In this document: piece after piece, positions 1 to 8,767 of the stretch
Numbering within the stretch: the first letter of the stretch is position 1
Layout of the letters: each line of letters starts with the position of its first letter
NCBI RefSeq assembly: GCF_042432815.1
Contig: NZ_JBHLWM010000003.1
Coordinates: forward strand, 186,001-250,000
DNA length: 64,000 nt
Direction of reading: 5' to 3'
From: Rhodopseudomonas telluris
GTDB lineage: Bacteria > Pseudomonadota > Alphaproteobacteria > Rhizobiales > Xanthobacteraceae
Program-made: the position numbers and the translations under genes
Notes under the pieces: model-generated
Seen by the model: the letters and a program-made list of their open reading frames with translations, nothing else
Database searches by the model: none
Told to the model about the DNA's origin: nothing

Positions 1-558
1 CAGCCCGCCGGCGATGCGCAGGCCGCCCAGCATGTAGGGCAGCGCCGCCGGCAGTTTCAGCCGGAGCAGCGTCTGCAGCGGCGAGGCGCCGTACAGCCGG
101 AACAGCCCGGCGAGATTGCGATCGACCGAATTCAGCCCGAGCGTGGTGTTGGCCAGCACCGGGAAGAACGCGACGATCCAGGCGCAGACCACGACGGCGG
201 TTTCCTGCGGCAGATAGATCAGCAGCAGCGGCGCGATCGCGATCACCGGCGTCACCTGCAGCACCACCGCATAGGGAAACAGCGCGTACTCGACCCAGCG
301 CGACAGGTTGAACAGCAGCGCCAGCGCGATGCCGCCGACAGCGGCAGCGACGAAGCCCTGCAGCGTGGTCCACAAAGTCGCCAGCAGCGACCCGAACAGC
401 ACCGGCCAGTCGGCAATCAGCGTCGACAGCACCAGGCCCGGCCCCGGCAGGATGTAGGGCGGGATCTGATTGAGTCGGACGATGAGGTCCCAGCCGGTGA
501 TCACCACGGCCAGCACCAGCAGCGGCAACACCATACGAAACAGCCGCGCCGCGCTCAT
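1..558 (-). CDS. ABC transporter permease, SsuC/TauC-like (partial)
   Basis: Inner-membrane permease of a nitrate/sulfonate/taurine-type importer. The start codon (ATG, complement of 556-558) overlaps the stop of the ATPase gene as ATGA, indicating translational coupling. The 186 visible residues show a first membrane segment at about 8-26, further hydrophobic segments at about 60-84 and 93-137, and the cytoplasmic EAA loop (YGASPLQTLLRLKLPAALP, residues 156-174) that docks on the ATPase. The window edge removes the C-terminus, probably 60-80 residues by comparison with the family. It is the third gene of a binding protein-ATPase-permease operon. The substrate is not shown by the sequence. 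Confidence 0.9.
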   Translation of the reverse strand, partial: MSAARLFRMVLPLLVLAVVITGWDLIVRLNQIPPYILPGPGLVLSTLIADWPVLFGSLLATLWTTLQGFVAAAVGGIALALLFNLSRWVEYALFPYAVVLQVTPVIAIAPLLLIYLPQETAVVVCAWIVAFFPVLANTTLGLNSVDRNLAGLFRLYGASPLQTLLRLKLPAALPYMLGGLRIAGGL

Positions 559-1361
559 CCGTGCCCCCGTGTGCCGCCGGTCGCTGCCAGCGCCAGCGAA
601 ACGTCGCGGCACTGCGCCGCGTAGTCCGCAGAGGTGCGGAACGCCTCGCCGCGCGGCTCCGGCGCCTCGATGGAAAACTCCGCGGCGATCCGGCCCGGCC
701 GCGGCGACATCACCACCACGCGCTGCGACAGATACACCGACTCGAACACCGAATGGGTCACGAACAGCACGGTCTTGCCGAGGTCGCGCCACAGCGCCAG
801 CAGATCGTCGTTGAGGCGAAAGCGGGTGATCTCGTCGAGCGCGGCGAACGGCTCGTCCATCAGCAGGATGTCCGGATCGGTGACCAGCGCGCGCGCCAGC
901 GACACCCGCATCTTCATGCCGCCGGAGAGTTGCCGCGGATAGGCATCGGCGAAATCCTGCAGCTCGACCCGCGCCAGCGCCGCCGCGACGCGCTGCGCGG
1001 TTTCGGCCTTCGGCGTGCGCGCGAGCTCGAGCGGCAGGGCAACATTGGCGGAGATGCTGGCCCAGGGCATCAGCGTCGGCTCCTGAAACACGAAGCCGAT
1101 CGCATGGCCGCCGCGCGGCGGCGTCGCCTGCCCCGCCACCTCGATGCTGCCGGACGACTCCGCGGCCAGCCCCGCGATCAGCCGCAGCGCCGTCGACTTG
1201 CCGCAGCCGGACGGGCCGAGCAGCGAGACGAACTCGCCGCGGCCGACGGCGAGATCGATCGGCCCCAGCGCCGGCACGCCGCTGTCGTAGATCTTGGTGA
1301 CCGCGCGCAGCCGGATCGCCGCATCCGCGTCCGATGGTGCGAGGGCATGCGGCACGGACAC
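555..1361 (-). CDS. ABC transporter ATP-binding protein, SsuB/TauB-like
   Basis: ATPase subunit that powers the adjacent importer at the cytoplasmic face of the membrane. In the 268 residues I see Walker A GPSGCGKST (49-57), the Q-loop Gln at 93 in FVFQEPTLMPW, signature LSGGM (145-149), Walker B ILLMDEP (165-171) and the H-loop His at 203. The pattern is that of the nitrate/sulfonate/taurine family. The start is GTG; a second in-frame GTG lies two codons later and the ribosome site is weak (GAAG), which suggests coupling to the binding-protein gene whose stop is only 4 nt away. The last codons overlap the permease start. Confidence 0.93.
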   Translation of the reverse strand: MSVPHALAPSDADAAIRLRAVTKIYDSGVPALGPIDLAVGRGEFVSLLGPSGCGKSTALRLIAGLAAESSGSIEVAGQATPPRGGHAIGFVFQEPTLMPWASISANVALPLELARTPKAETAQRVAAALARVELQDFADAYPRQLSGGMKMRVSLARALVTDPDILLMDEPFAALDEITRFRLNDDLLALWRDLGKTVLFVTHSVFESVYLSQRVVVMSPRPGRIAAEFSIEAPEPRGEAFRTSADYAAQCRDVSLALAATGGTRGHG

Positions 1362-1365
1362 GCTG

Positions 1366-2493
1366 CTACTTCTTCGGCCGCAGATCGACGCCGACGGCCT
1401 TGTTGGCGAATTGCAGCGTGTAGGCGCGGCGGAAATCGAGATCGCGCGGCACCACGCCGGCGCGGGTCATCTTGTCGAAGAAGCTGGCGTAGCGCGCGTC
1501 GCTCATCGCGCCGATGCCATTGGTGACCGCGTCGCCGGAATCGACGATGCCGTACTCCTTCATCTTCTCGACCGAATAGGCCAGCATCTCGTCGGTCATT
1601 TCCGGATTGAGCGACTTGATCATCGCATTGCCGGCGGCATTGTCGCCATACAGATAGTTGTACCAGCCGATCATCGAGGCATCGACGAAGCGCTGGATCA
1701 TGTCGGGGTTCTTGTCGATCAGCTCGCGCCGGGTCTCGATCAGCGTCGAATAGCCGTCGAGGCCGTAGTCGGCGAGCAGCAGCACGCTCGGCTTGAACTT
1801 GGCCTTCTGCTCGATCACGAACGGCTCGGAGGTGACGTAGCCCTGCATCGCGCTGTTGCGGTCGATGATGAAGGGCTGCGGGTTCGAGGTGTAGGGCTTC
1901 ACCTTGGCTTCGTTGAAGCCGTATTCGGATTTCAGCCACTGGAAGTAGCTGGCGATGCCCTCCTTGGAGACGAACAGCGTCAGCCGCTTCAGATCGTCGA
2001 GCTTCTCGATCTTGGCTTCCGGATGCGACAGGAACACCTGCGGGTCCTTCTGGAACACCGCGGCGATCGCCACCACCGGGACATTGTTGGCGACCGCGTC
2101 GAACGACTGCAGCGTGTTGGCGGTCATGAAGAAATCGAGCTTGCCGGCCATCAGCAGCGCGCGATTGTTGACGTTCGGCCCGCCCGGCACGATCGTGACG
2201 TCGAGCCCGTAGGCCTTGTAGGTGCCGTCCGCGACCGCCTGGAAGAAGCCGCCATGCTCGCCCTCGGCGACCCAGTTGGTGCCGAACGAAACCTTGTCGA
2301 AACCGCCCTCCGGCACCTTGCGGACCGGCTGCGCCACCGGGCGCGGCGGCTTTTTGGGCGGCGGAGGCGGCGGCGGCTTGACCTCCGGCTTGGCGGCGGG
2401 CGGTTCGGCGCCGTGGCCGGACGCCCAGGCGGGCTGCGCCAGCAGCAGCGCGACAGACCCGATTAACGCTCGCAGCAGGAAGGCGGGGGTCAT
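1366..2493 (-). CDS. NMT1/THI5-like ABC transporter substrate-binding protein with proline-rich linker
   Basis: Periplasmic binding protein that delivers substrate to the SsuBC-like pair downstream. The 375-residue form has a signal peptide (1-24, cleavage after AWA), then a striking Pro/Lys-rich linker (about 31-58, with a run of seven prolines), then an NMT1/THI5-type domain beginning GFDKVSFGTNW. I chose the ATG at 2493 because a GGAG lies 8 nt upstream; an in-frame ATG ten codons earlier would put charged residues before the signal peptide. Family members bind thiamine precursors, riboflavin, sulfonates, nitrate or similar small molecules, and nothing visible decides among these. It is the first gene of the operon and is divergent from the creatininase-family gene. 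Confidence 0.9.
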   Translation of the reverse strand: MTPAFLLRALIGSVALLLAQPAWASGHGAEPPAAKPEVKPPPPPPPKKPPRPVAQPVRKVPEGGFDKVSFGTNWVAEGEHGGFFQAVADGTYKAYGLDVTIVPGGPNVNNRALLMAGKLDFFMTANTLQSFDAVANNVPVVAIAAVFQKDPQVFLSHPEAKIEKLDDLKRLTLFVSKEGIASYFQWLKSEYGFNEAKVKPYTSNPQPFIIDRNSAMQGYVTSEPFVIEQKAKFKPSVLLLADYGLDGYSTLIETRRELIDKNPDMIQRFVDASMIGWYNYLYGDNAAGNAMIKSLNPEMTDEMLAYSVEKMKEYGIVDSGDAVTNGIGAMSDARYASFFDKMTRAGVVPRDLDFRRAYTLQFANKAVGVDLRPKK

Positions 2494-2622
2494 GATTGGA
2501 CTCCGTCGTTCGTTTTGGCCCATGATGGGAGCGGCGAGGCGGCGCGGTTAGGTCCGGTCGAGGATTGATAGCGAAACAATGCGGGCATTTGAACCACTGA
2601 TGCGGACGGCTGCCACGCGCCG

Positions 2623-3435
2623 ATGACACAACGACCGCCCCACGACTGGACCGCGATCCGCTGGCCGGAGATCGAGAGCGCCGATCCGGCGCGCTGGATC
2701 GCCGTGCTGCCGCTCGCCGCCACCGAACAGCACGGCCCGCATCTACCGCTCGGCACCGACGTGACCATCGCCGAGGCCTATCTGGCGCGCGTGCGCGAGC
2801 TGGTGCCGGCGGAGCTGCCGGTGACGTTTCTGCCGCTGCAGCCGGTCGGGCTGTCGCTGGAGCATCTGTCGTTTCCCGGCACGCTGACGCTTGGAACCGA
2901 GACCGCGCTGAAACTGTGGACCGAGATCGGCGACAGCGTGGCGCGCGCCGGCGTGCGCAAGCTGGTGATGGTCACCAGCCATGGCGGCAACAGCGCCGCG
3001 ATGGGCCTGGTGGCGCAGGAATTGCGGGTGCGGCACGGCATGCTGGCGGTGACCACCGGCTGGGCGCGGTTCGGCACGCCGGAGGGCCTGTTCGAAGACG
3101 ACGAGCTGCGCCATGGCATTCATGGCGGCGGGATCGAGACCTCGATCATGCTGGCGCACGCGCCGCATCTGGTGCGCACCGATCGCATCGCCGACTTCAC
3201 GCCGTCGACGCGCGCGATGGAGCAGGACTTCCGCCGGCTGTCGGCGCAGCGTCCGGCGCCGTTCGCCTGGTCGGCGCAGGATCTGCATCCAAGCGGTGCG
3301 ATCGGCGACGCCACCGGGGCGACCGCCGACAAGGGGCGGCTGCTGATCGATCACGGCGCGCGGGCGTTCTGCGAGTTGCTCGCCGACGTCGACCGCTTCG
3401 ACCTCGGCGCCTTCGGGGCTACGCCGCAAGCCTAA
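2623..3435 (+). CDS. Creatininase-family amidohydrolase
   Basis: Cytoplasmic metal-dependent amide hydrolase of the creatininase superfamily (270 residues, usual length). The expected metal-site pattern is present: E35 and H37 in TEQHGPH, D46 in LGTD, H120 in SHGGN, and E172 in HGGGIETS. The family includes creatinine amidohydrolase and the archaeal formamide hydrolase of riboflavin and deazaflavin synthesis, so the substrate cannot be assigned from sequence. The gene starts 129 bp from the divergent ABC operon, and shared control is likely. A plausible but unproven link is that the transporter imports the substrate that this enzyme opens. Confidence 0.88.
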   Translation: MTQRPPHDWTAIRWPEIESADPARWIAVLPLAATEQHGPHLPLGTDVTIAEAYLARVRELVPAELPVTFLPLQPVGLSLEHLSFPGTLTLGTETALKLWTEIGDSVARAGVRKLVMVTSHGGNSAAMGLVAQELRVRHGMLAVTTGWARFGTPEGLFEDDELRHGIHGGGIETSIMLAHAPHLVRTDRIADFTPSTRAMEQDFRRLSAQRPAPFAWSAQDLHPSGAIGDATGATADKGRLLIDHGARAFCELLADVDRFDLGAFGATPQA

Positions 3436-3770
3436 CGACCGCCGGCACGTCATCCCCGCCCCACTCGTTTACCACGTACACGCTACGCAATGCGCCGAAG
3501 GTCGTGGCCGATTCGCCACGCACGGCAGCGAGTTGCGCATGGCGTGCTACATCATCGCACCGCGCGCTTGTGTCTTTGAACTATTCCAGAGTACAGGGTC
3601 GCGCACGCGAACGATCAGTTTCCCGGCTGATTTCCGCGTCTGCTGCGCTCATCATGTCAAATCAGTGACAACGACCTCGACTATCGTCAGCTTGCGAGCT
3701 GCTCGCACATGCAACCAACTGATGCAGCGGCATCGCGCCGCACGTAGTATTCTACCAGTCAGGTCATTTG
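3436..3770. other. Intergenic region upstream of the porin gene
   Basis: These 335 bases hold no credible gene. Base composition is visibly less GC-rich than the flanking genes. The region presumably carries the 5' leader and promoter of the porin gene; an AGG at 3761-3763 serves as its ribosome site. No riboswitch fold or known repeat was recognised. Confidence 0.5.
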
Positions 3771-5822
3771 ATGAAGATTCGCCGACACCTTGTATCAGCA
3801 GCCCTGAGGTTGTGGCCCACCGCACCGCTCGCATGCGGCGCGACTTCCGCGCAGCCGCGACGCGTGTCGCTGACGACGCTGCTCGCCGGCGCTGCGCTCG
3901 GCACGCTCGCGCTTCCGCAGATCGCCAAGGCGGCGGATATGTTGAAGGCGCTGCCGGCGCCCGCCTATGACTGGAGCGGGTTCTATGTCGGCGCGCACGC
4001 CGGTTACTTGCGCGGGCATTCGAACGCGACCCTGCTTGATCCGGCGTTCACCGCGCAGGTCTCCAACGGCTCCGGCGGCATCACCGCCGGCGCGCAGGCG
4101 GGATACAACTGGCTGACTCGGTCCGGCGTGCTGTTCGGCCTCGAGGCCGACATCTCGTTCCCGAGCTACCTGCCGGCCAACGCCGTGCTGGCGGAATTCA
4201 GCGGCACGCCGTCTCAGCAGCAGCATCTCGATTTTTACGGCAGCGTGCGGGCCCGGCTCGGCATCGCCGCCGGCCGCTGGCTGCCCTACGTCACCGGCGG
4301 TTTGGCCTACGCGCACGAGCGCTATTTGACCGATCCGGAATCCGACAAGGCGCTCAGTGGCCGGATCGGCTGGGTCGCGGGCGCCGGCCTCGAATACGGC
4401 TTCACGCCGCATTGGAGCGCGCGGATCGAGTATCTCTACAGCGACTACCAGCGCGCCTCGGTGGCGCTGCCCGGCGGCGGCCGCTTCGACTCGGCCCTCA
4501 GCCTGCAGACCATTCGGGTCGGTCTCAATCGCCGGCTCGACTGGCTCGGCACCGGCGACGCGGCGCCGTTCGCCGCCGTCGCCGATCCGGAATCCGACCG
4601 CTGGGAAATTCACGGCCAGACCACCGTGGTGGGTCAGGGCTATCCGTCGTTCCGCTCGCCGTATGACGGCGCCAACAGCCTCGCGCCGAACAGCCAGTTC
4701 AAGACGACCTGGAGCAGCAGCCTGTTCGCCAATGTGCGGCTGTGGGACGGCGGCGAACTGTATCTCAACCCCGAATTCCTGCAGGGCTACGGGCTCAGCG
4801 ACACCGTCGGCGTCGCAGGCTTCCCGAACGGCGAAGGCCAGAAGTCGGGCTTCGCCTATCCGCATTTCAGCCCGTCGCGTTTCTATCTGCGCCAGACCTT
4901 CGGGCTCGGCGGCGAACAGGAGCAGCTCGCCTCCAGCGCCTCGCAGCTCTCCGGCAAGGCCGACATTTCGCGCCTGACGTTCCAGGTCGGCCGCTTCTCG
5001 GTGGTCGACGTGTTCGACGGCAACAGCTACGCGCACGACCCGCGCCGCGACTTCATGAACTGGTCGATCTGGGCGTCCGGCGCGTTCGACTACGCCGCCG
5101 ACAAGCTCGGGCTGACCTACGGCGCGACCGCCGAGCTCAACCAGAAACAATGGGCGATCCGCGCCGGCTACTTCCTGATGGACGCCGAGTCCAACTCCAA
5201 CAATTTCGACACGAAGCTGCTGCGCCGCGGCGAATATGTCGCCGAGCTGGAGACGCGCTACACGCTGTTCGGCCAGCCCGGCAAGCTGCGCACGCTCGGC
5301 TTCATCAACAGCGTATATTCGGGCAGCTATCGCGAGACGCTCGACAACCCGCTGCTCAATCTCGATATCAGCCAGACCCGCAAGGGCCGCATCAAATACG
5401 GTTACACCTTCAATCTCGAACAGGCGGTGACCGAGGATGTCGGCGTGTTCGGCCGCTGGAGCTGGAACGACGGCCGCAACGAGATCATGTCGTTCACTGA
5501 CATCGACGACAGCTTCTCCGGCGGCGTCTCGATCCGCGGCCTGCGCTGGGGCCGGCCCGACGACGTCATCGGCATCGCGGGCGCCACCAACGGCCTGTCG
5601 CGCGACCACCGCGACTTCCTCGCCGCCGGCGGCCTCGGCCCGCTGATCGGCGACGGACGGCTGAACTATCGCCGCGAGAACATCCTGGAAGCCTACTACG
5701 CCTACGCGGTCACCCCGGCCTGGACCGCGACCGCCGACTACCAGTTCATCGCCAACCCCGCCTTCAACGCCGACCGCGGCCCGGTGTCGGTGTTTTCGGG
5801 CCGGCTGCACGGGGAATTTTGA
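3771..5822 (+). CDS. Fused outer-membrane protein: Omp25/OpcA-like barrel plus OprB-like carbohydrate porin
   Basis: Outer-membrane protein of 683 residues with two predicted beta-barrels in one chain. After a long basic N-region and signal peptide (cleavage near AKA, residue 54) comes an 8-strand Omp25-type barrel (about 67-257), recognised by DWSGFYVGAHAGY, the GAQAGYNW and ARLGIAAGRWLPYVTGG strands, and a terminating strand IRVGLNRRLDW. The second part (about 275-683) has the features of carbohydrate-selective porin OprB: GYGLSDTVGVAGFPNGE, the FSPSRFYLRQTFGLGG strand, and a final Phe. Single-domain relatives are about 200-250 and 400-450 residues, so this looks like a genuine fusion without frameshift. 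ATG at 3771 is preferred over TTG at 3768. Likely role: sugar or small-solute uptake across the outer membrane. Confidence 0.87.
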   Translation: MKIRRHLVSAALRLWPTAPLACGATSAQPRRVSLTTLLAGAALGTLALPQIAKAADMLKALPAPAYDWSGFYVGAHAGYLRGHSNATLLDPAFTAQVSNGSGGITAGAQAGYNWLTRSGVLFGLEADISFPSYLPANAVLAEFSGTPSQQQHLDFYGSVRARLGIAAGRWLPYVTGGLAYAHERYLTDPESDKALSGRIGWVAGAGLEYGFTPHWSARIEYLYSDYQRASVALPGGGRFDSALSLQTIRVGLNRRLDWLGTGDAAPFAAVADPESDRWEIHGQTTVVGQGYPSFRSPYDGANSLAPNSQFKTTWSSSLFANVRLWDGGELYLNPEFLQGYGLSDTVGVAGFPNGEGQKSGFAYPHFSPSRFYLRQTFGLGGEQEQLASSASQLSGKADISRLTFQVGRFSVVDVFDGNSYAHDPRRDFMNWSIWASGAFDYAADKLGLTYGATAELNQKQWAIRAGYFLMDAESNSNNFDTKLLRRGEYVAELETRYTLFGQPGKLRTLGFINSVYSGSYRETLDNPLLNLDISQTRKGRIKYGYTFNLEQAVTEDVGVFGRWSWNDGRNEIMSFTDIDDSFSGGVSIRGLRWGRPDDVIGIAGATNGLSRDHRDFLAAGGLGPLIGDGRLNYRRENILEAYYAYAVTPAWTATADYQFIANPAFNADRGPVSVFSGRLHGEF

Positions 5823-5833
5823 GTCCTCCCCCC

Positions 5834-5949
5834 CGTCATTGCGAGGAGCGCAGCGACGAAGCAATCCAGCGCCGAGCACGGAGCTGGATTGCTTCGCGGA
5901 GCCTGTCATCGGGCGGCGCTTAGCGCCGACCCGTTGGCTCGCAATGACG
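5834..5949. repeat. Intergenic palindromic repeat, GTCATTGCGAGG family (copy 1)
   Basis: A long imperfect palindrome: it opens CGTCATTGCGAGGAGC, contains GAAGCAATCCAG, then CTGGATTGCTTCGC, and closes GCTCGCAATGACG. The same arms recur at 10100, 12953, 46716 and 52779. It sits between the convergent porin and glutamate-synthase-like genes and could act as a transcript stem-loop for both. Confidence 0.9.
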
Positions 5950-5953
5950 GAGG

Positions 5954-7585
5954 TTAAGCCACCGGCGCAAAGCTCTCGGCCCTCGCCATCGCCCAGGCCT
6001 GCTTGAAGCGCGGGTCGTCGGTGCCTTGCAGCAATTCGCCGCTGCGCAGCATCGGATAGAGCTGGGCGAACGACACCACGTCGGACGGCGAGACGCGTTG
6101 CGAGAAGTGATAGGGCCGGATGTCCTGCGGATGATCGAGCCCGGCGGCGGCGATCAGTTCGGCCAGCGCGTGCAGCGTGGCGCGGTGATAGTTGTACACC
6201 CGCTCGGCCTTGTCCGGTACCACCAGCGCCCGGTAGCGATTCGGCTCCTGGGTGGTGACGCCGGTCGGGCAGCGGTCGGTATGGCAGCTCAGCGACTGGA
6301 TGCAGCCGAGCGCGAACATGAAGCCGCGCGCCGAATTACACCAGTCGGCGCCGAGCGCCATCGCGCGCGCCATGTCGAACGCGGTGGCGATCTTGCCGGA
6401 GGCGCCGAGCTTGATCTTGTCGCGCAGGCCGACGCCGATCAGCGCGTTGTGGACGAAATTGATGCCGTCGCGCATCGGCATGCCGAGATGATCCATGAAC
6501 TCCAGCGGCGCCGCGCCGGTGCCGCCTTCCTTGCCGTCGACCACGATAAAGTCCGGCGTGATGCCGGTCGCCAGCATCGCCTTGCAGATCGCCAGAAACT
6601 CCCACGGATGGCCGATGCACAGCTTGAAGCCGGCCGGCTTGCCGCCCGACAGCCGGCGCATCTCGGCGATGAAGCGCATCATCTCGATCGGGGTCGAGAA
6701 CGCCTTGTGATAGGGAGGCGATACGCAATCCTCGTCCATCGACACGCCGCGGATCTGCGAGATTTCCTCCGACACCTTGGCGGCCGGCAGCACGCCGCCA
6801 TGGCCGGGCTTGGCGCCCTGGCTGATCTTCAGCTCGACCATCTTGATCTGATCTTCGGACGCGACGCGCGCGAACGCCTCGGGATCGAACCGGCCGTCGC
6901 GGGTGCGGCAGCCGAAGTAACCGGAACCGACCTCCCAGATCAGGTCGCCGCCATTTTCGCGGTGATACGGGCTGACGCCCCCCTCGCCGGTGTCGTGCGC
7001 GAAGCCGCCCTTGTTGGCGCCGGCATTGAGCGCCCGGATGGCGTTCGGACTGAGCGCGCCGAAACTCATCGCCGAGATGTTGAACACCGAGGCGGAATAT
7101 GGCCTGGCGCAATCCGGCCCGCCGATGCTGATGCGGAAATGCTCCTCGGCATGCGGTCGCGGCGCCACCGAGTGATGCATCCACTCGTAGCCGTTATCGT
7201 AGACATCCTTCTGGGTGCCGAACGGCCGCTTGTCGAGCACCATCTTGGCGCGCTGATAGATCAGCGCGCGCGTATCGCGGCTGAACGGCTTGCCGTCTTT
7301 CTCGCTCTCGAAGAAGTACTGCCGCATCTCGGGGCGGATCTCCTCGAGCAGGAATCGCAGATGCGCCGAGATCGGATAGTTGCGCAGCACCGCGTGGTTC
7401 TTCTGCACAAGGTCCCACAGGCCGAGCAGCATCAGCGCCGTGAACACCAGCGCCAGCGTCAGCACTAGGCCGAACAGGTCGCTGTCCATGTCGGTGATGG
7501 CCACCGAGGCGAACAACACGGCGAGAACGGTGCAGATCGTCAGAGCAATGAAACGCCGCGAGAACGGAAGCAGGATCGTGTCCAT
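5954..7585 (-). CDS. Membrane-anchored FMN-binding glutamate synthase-like protein
   Basis: A 543-residue stand-alone relative of the synthase (FMN) domain of glutamate synthase large subunit. Two hydrophobic segments (about 12-30 and 38-58) anchor the N-terminus in the membrane. The catalytic region follows, with GAKPGHGG (257-264) and DGKEGGTGAAP (350-360), and three cysteines C428, C434, C439 in the C-x5-C-x4-C spacing that binds the 3Fe-4S cluster of GltB. There is no glutaminase domain and no GltD partner nearby, so classical glutamate synthesis from glutamine is unlikely by this protein alone. Known relatives are annotated only as FMN-binding glutamate synthase family; the electron donor and acceptor substrate are unknown. 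ATG at 7585 is the natural start before the first membrane segment. Confidence 0.88.
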   Translation of the reverse strand: MDTILLPFSRRFIALTICTVLAVLFASVAITDMDSDLFGLVLTLALVFTALMLLGLWDLVQKNHAVLRNYPISAHLRFLLEEIRPEMRQYFFESEKDGKPFSRDTRALIYQRAKMVLDKRPFGTQKDVYDNGYEWMHHSVAPRPHAEEHFRISIGGPDCARPYSASVFNISAMSFGALSPNAIRALNAGANKGGFAHDTGEGGVSPYHRENGGDLIWEVGSGYFGCRTRDGRFDPEAFARVASEDQIKMVELKISQGAKPGHGGVLPAAKVSEEISQIRGVSMDEDCVSPPYHKAFSTPIEMMRFIAEMRRLSGGKPAGFKLCIGHPWEFLAICKAMLATGITPDFIVVDGKEGGTGAAPLEFMDHLGMPMRDGINFVHNALIGVGLRDKIKLGASGKIATAFDMARAMALGADWCNSARGFMFALGCIQSLSCHTDRCPTGVTTQEPNRYRALVVPDKAERVYNYHRATLHALAELIAAAGLDHPQDIRPYHFSQRVSPSDVVSFAQLYPMLRSGELLQGTDDPRFKQAWAMARAESFAPVA

Positions 7586-7783
7586 GAAGTCTCCGCAGGC
7601 CGGCGGACAGGAGCGCCGGCCGAGTTGACGTCCGCGCCGAGCGCAAACGTGGCCGTGGTCTTAGCATGCAGATCGCGACACGATAACGGCAGCGGCTCGC
7701 TGGATCACGCCTCGTTGATCCGCTAGGTTACGATTGAGCAAATCGCCCGGACTGCCCCCCGCCCGACCTTGACGCCGAAGTTG

Positions 7784-8767
7784 ATGCCGAACCTTCAGGA
7801 CATTCGCGCCGGCAAGCCGGGATATTATCCCGATCAGGCGATCTATGCGGCCTATGCGTGCGCGCAGTTCGGCCTGACCTTTCGGGATCTCGATGGCAGC
7901 TCGGGCCTGCTGTTCAGCGTCGCCTCGCCGGCGGCAGAAGTGTGCTTCGGCGGCGGGCGCTGCTCGTATTATCCGCAGAACAACGCCACCGCGGCCACAC
8001 TGGCGACCGACAAGGCGCTGGCCAATGCGCTGCTCGCACGCGCCGGTGTGACGACGCTGGGCGGAAACTACTTTTTTCTGCACGACCGCCACCGCGGACT
8101 GCGTCCCGCGGGACACGAGCGCAGCGACGCGGCGGCATATCTGGCGAGCCTCGGCGGCCACGCATTCGCCAAGCCGCTCACCGGATCGCGCGGCGACTTC
8201 GCGCGCGTGATCGACGGCGCTGGGCTGGGCTCGTATCTCGACGAGGTCGGACGCTACTACGATTCAGTGCTGATCCAGCCGGTCGCGGCCGGCGACGAGT
8301 ACCGCGTGTTCGTGATCGACGGCACGATCCTCTACGGCGCCCGCAAACTGCCGCCTTATGTGATCGGCGACGGCGGGCACACGCTGCGCGACCTCGTTGC
8401 CGATCACGATCGCGCGCTGCGGGCACGGGGCCTGTCGGACACCGCGACCGGCGATGCCGCGTTCGATCGCGTGCCCGCGCCCGGCGAGCGCTGCGAGATT
8501 ACCGGGCGGATGAACCTCAGCGCCGGCGGCGTGATGATGATGACCGATGCCGGCGCGGCCGTGATCGCCGCTGCAAAGACCGCCGTGAAAGCGTTGGGGC
8601 TGCGGCTCGGCGCGGTCGATCTGTTCGTCGATCCGGGCGATGCGGCGGCCGTGCGGGTGATCGAAGTCAACGCCAATCCGGCGATCCGCTTTCTCGAAAG
8701 CTGCGGCCGCGACGATCTGATCGTGACGATCTGGCGTCACACCTTCACCACCATGGGACTGCTGTAA
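7784..8767 (+). CDS. ATP-grasp ligase, cyanophycin-synthetase/GshF-like
   Basis: An ATP-grasp enzyme of 327 residues that should join a carboxylate to an amine through an acyl-phosphate. Visible motifs are FAKPLTGSRG (128-137), DEYRVFVIDG (171-180), IGDGGHTLRDL (194-204), RMNLSAGG (242-249), the Mg ligand Asp 279 in GAVDLF, and EVNANP (294-299). The GDGxHT signature is typical of the ATP-grasp domain of cyanophycin synthetase and glutathione synthetase-type ligases; the N-terminal 65 residues are not recognisable. The stop TAA touches the next ATG, so the FolC-like ligase downstream is translationally coupled. ATG at 7784 was chosen; an in-frame TTG at 7769 lacks a ribosome site. Substrates are unknown. 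Confidence 0.83.
   Translation: MPNLQDIRAGKPGYYPDQAIYAAYACAQFGLTFRDLDGSSGLLFSVASPAAEVCFGGGRCSYYPQNNATAATLATDKALANALLARAGVTTLGGNYFFLHDRHRGLRPAGHERSDAAAYLASLGGHAFAKPLTGSRGDFARVIDGAGLGSYLDEVGRYYDSVLIQPVAAGDEYRVFVIDGTILYGARKLPPYVIGDGGHTLRDLVADHDRALRARGLSDTATGDAAFDRVPAPGERCEITGRMNLSAGGVMMMTDAGAAVIAAAKTAVKALGLRLGAVDLFVDPGDAAAVRVIEVNANPAIRFLESCGRDDLIVTIWRHTFTTMGLL

Noticed and set aside
3533..3970. Small frame across the porin start
   Set aside because: It overlaps the porin signal peptide in another frame and has no protein-like composition.
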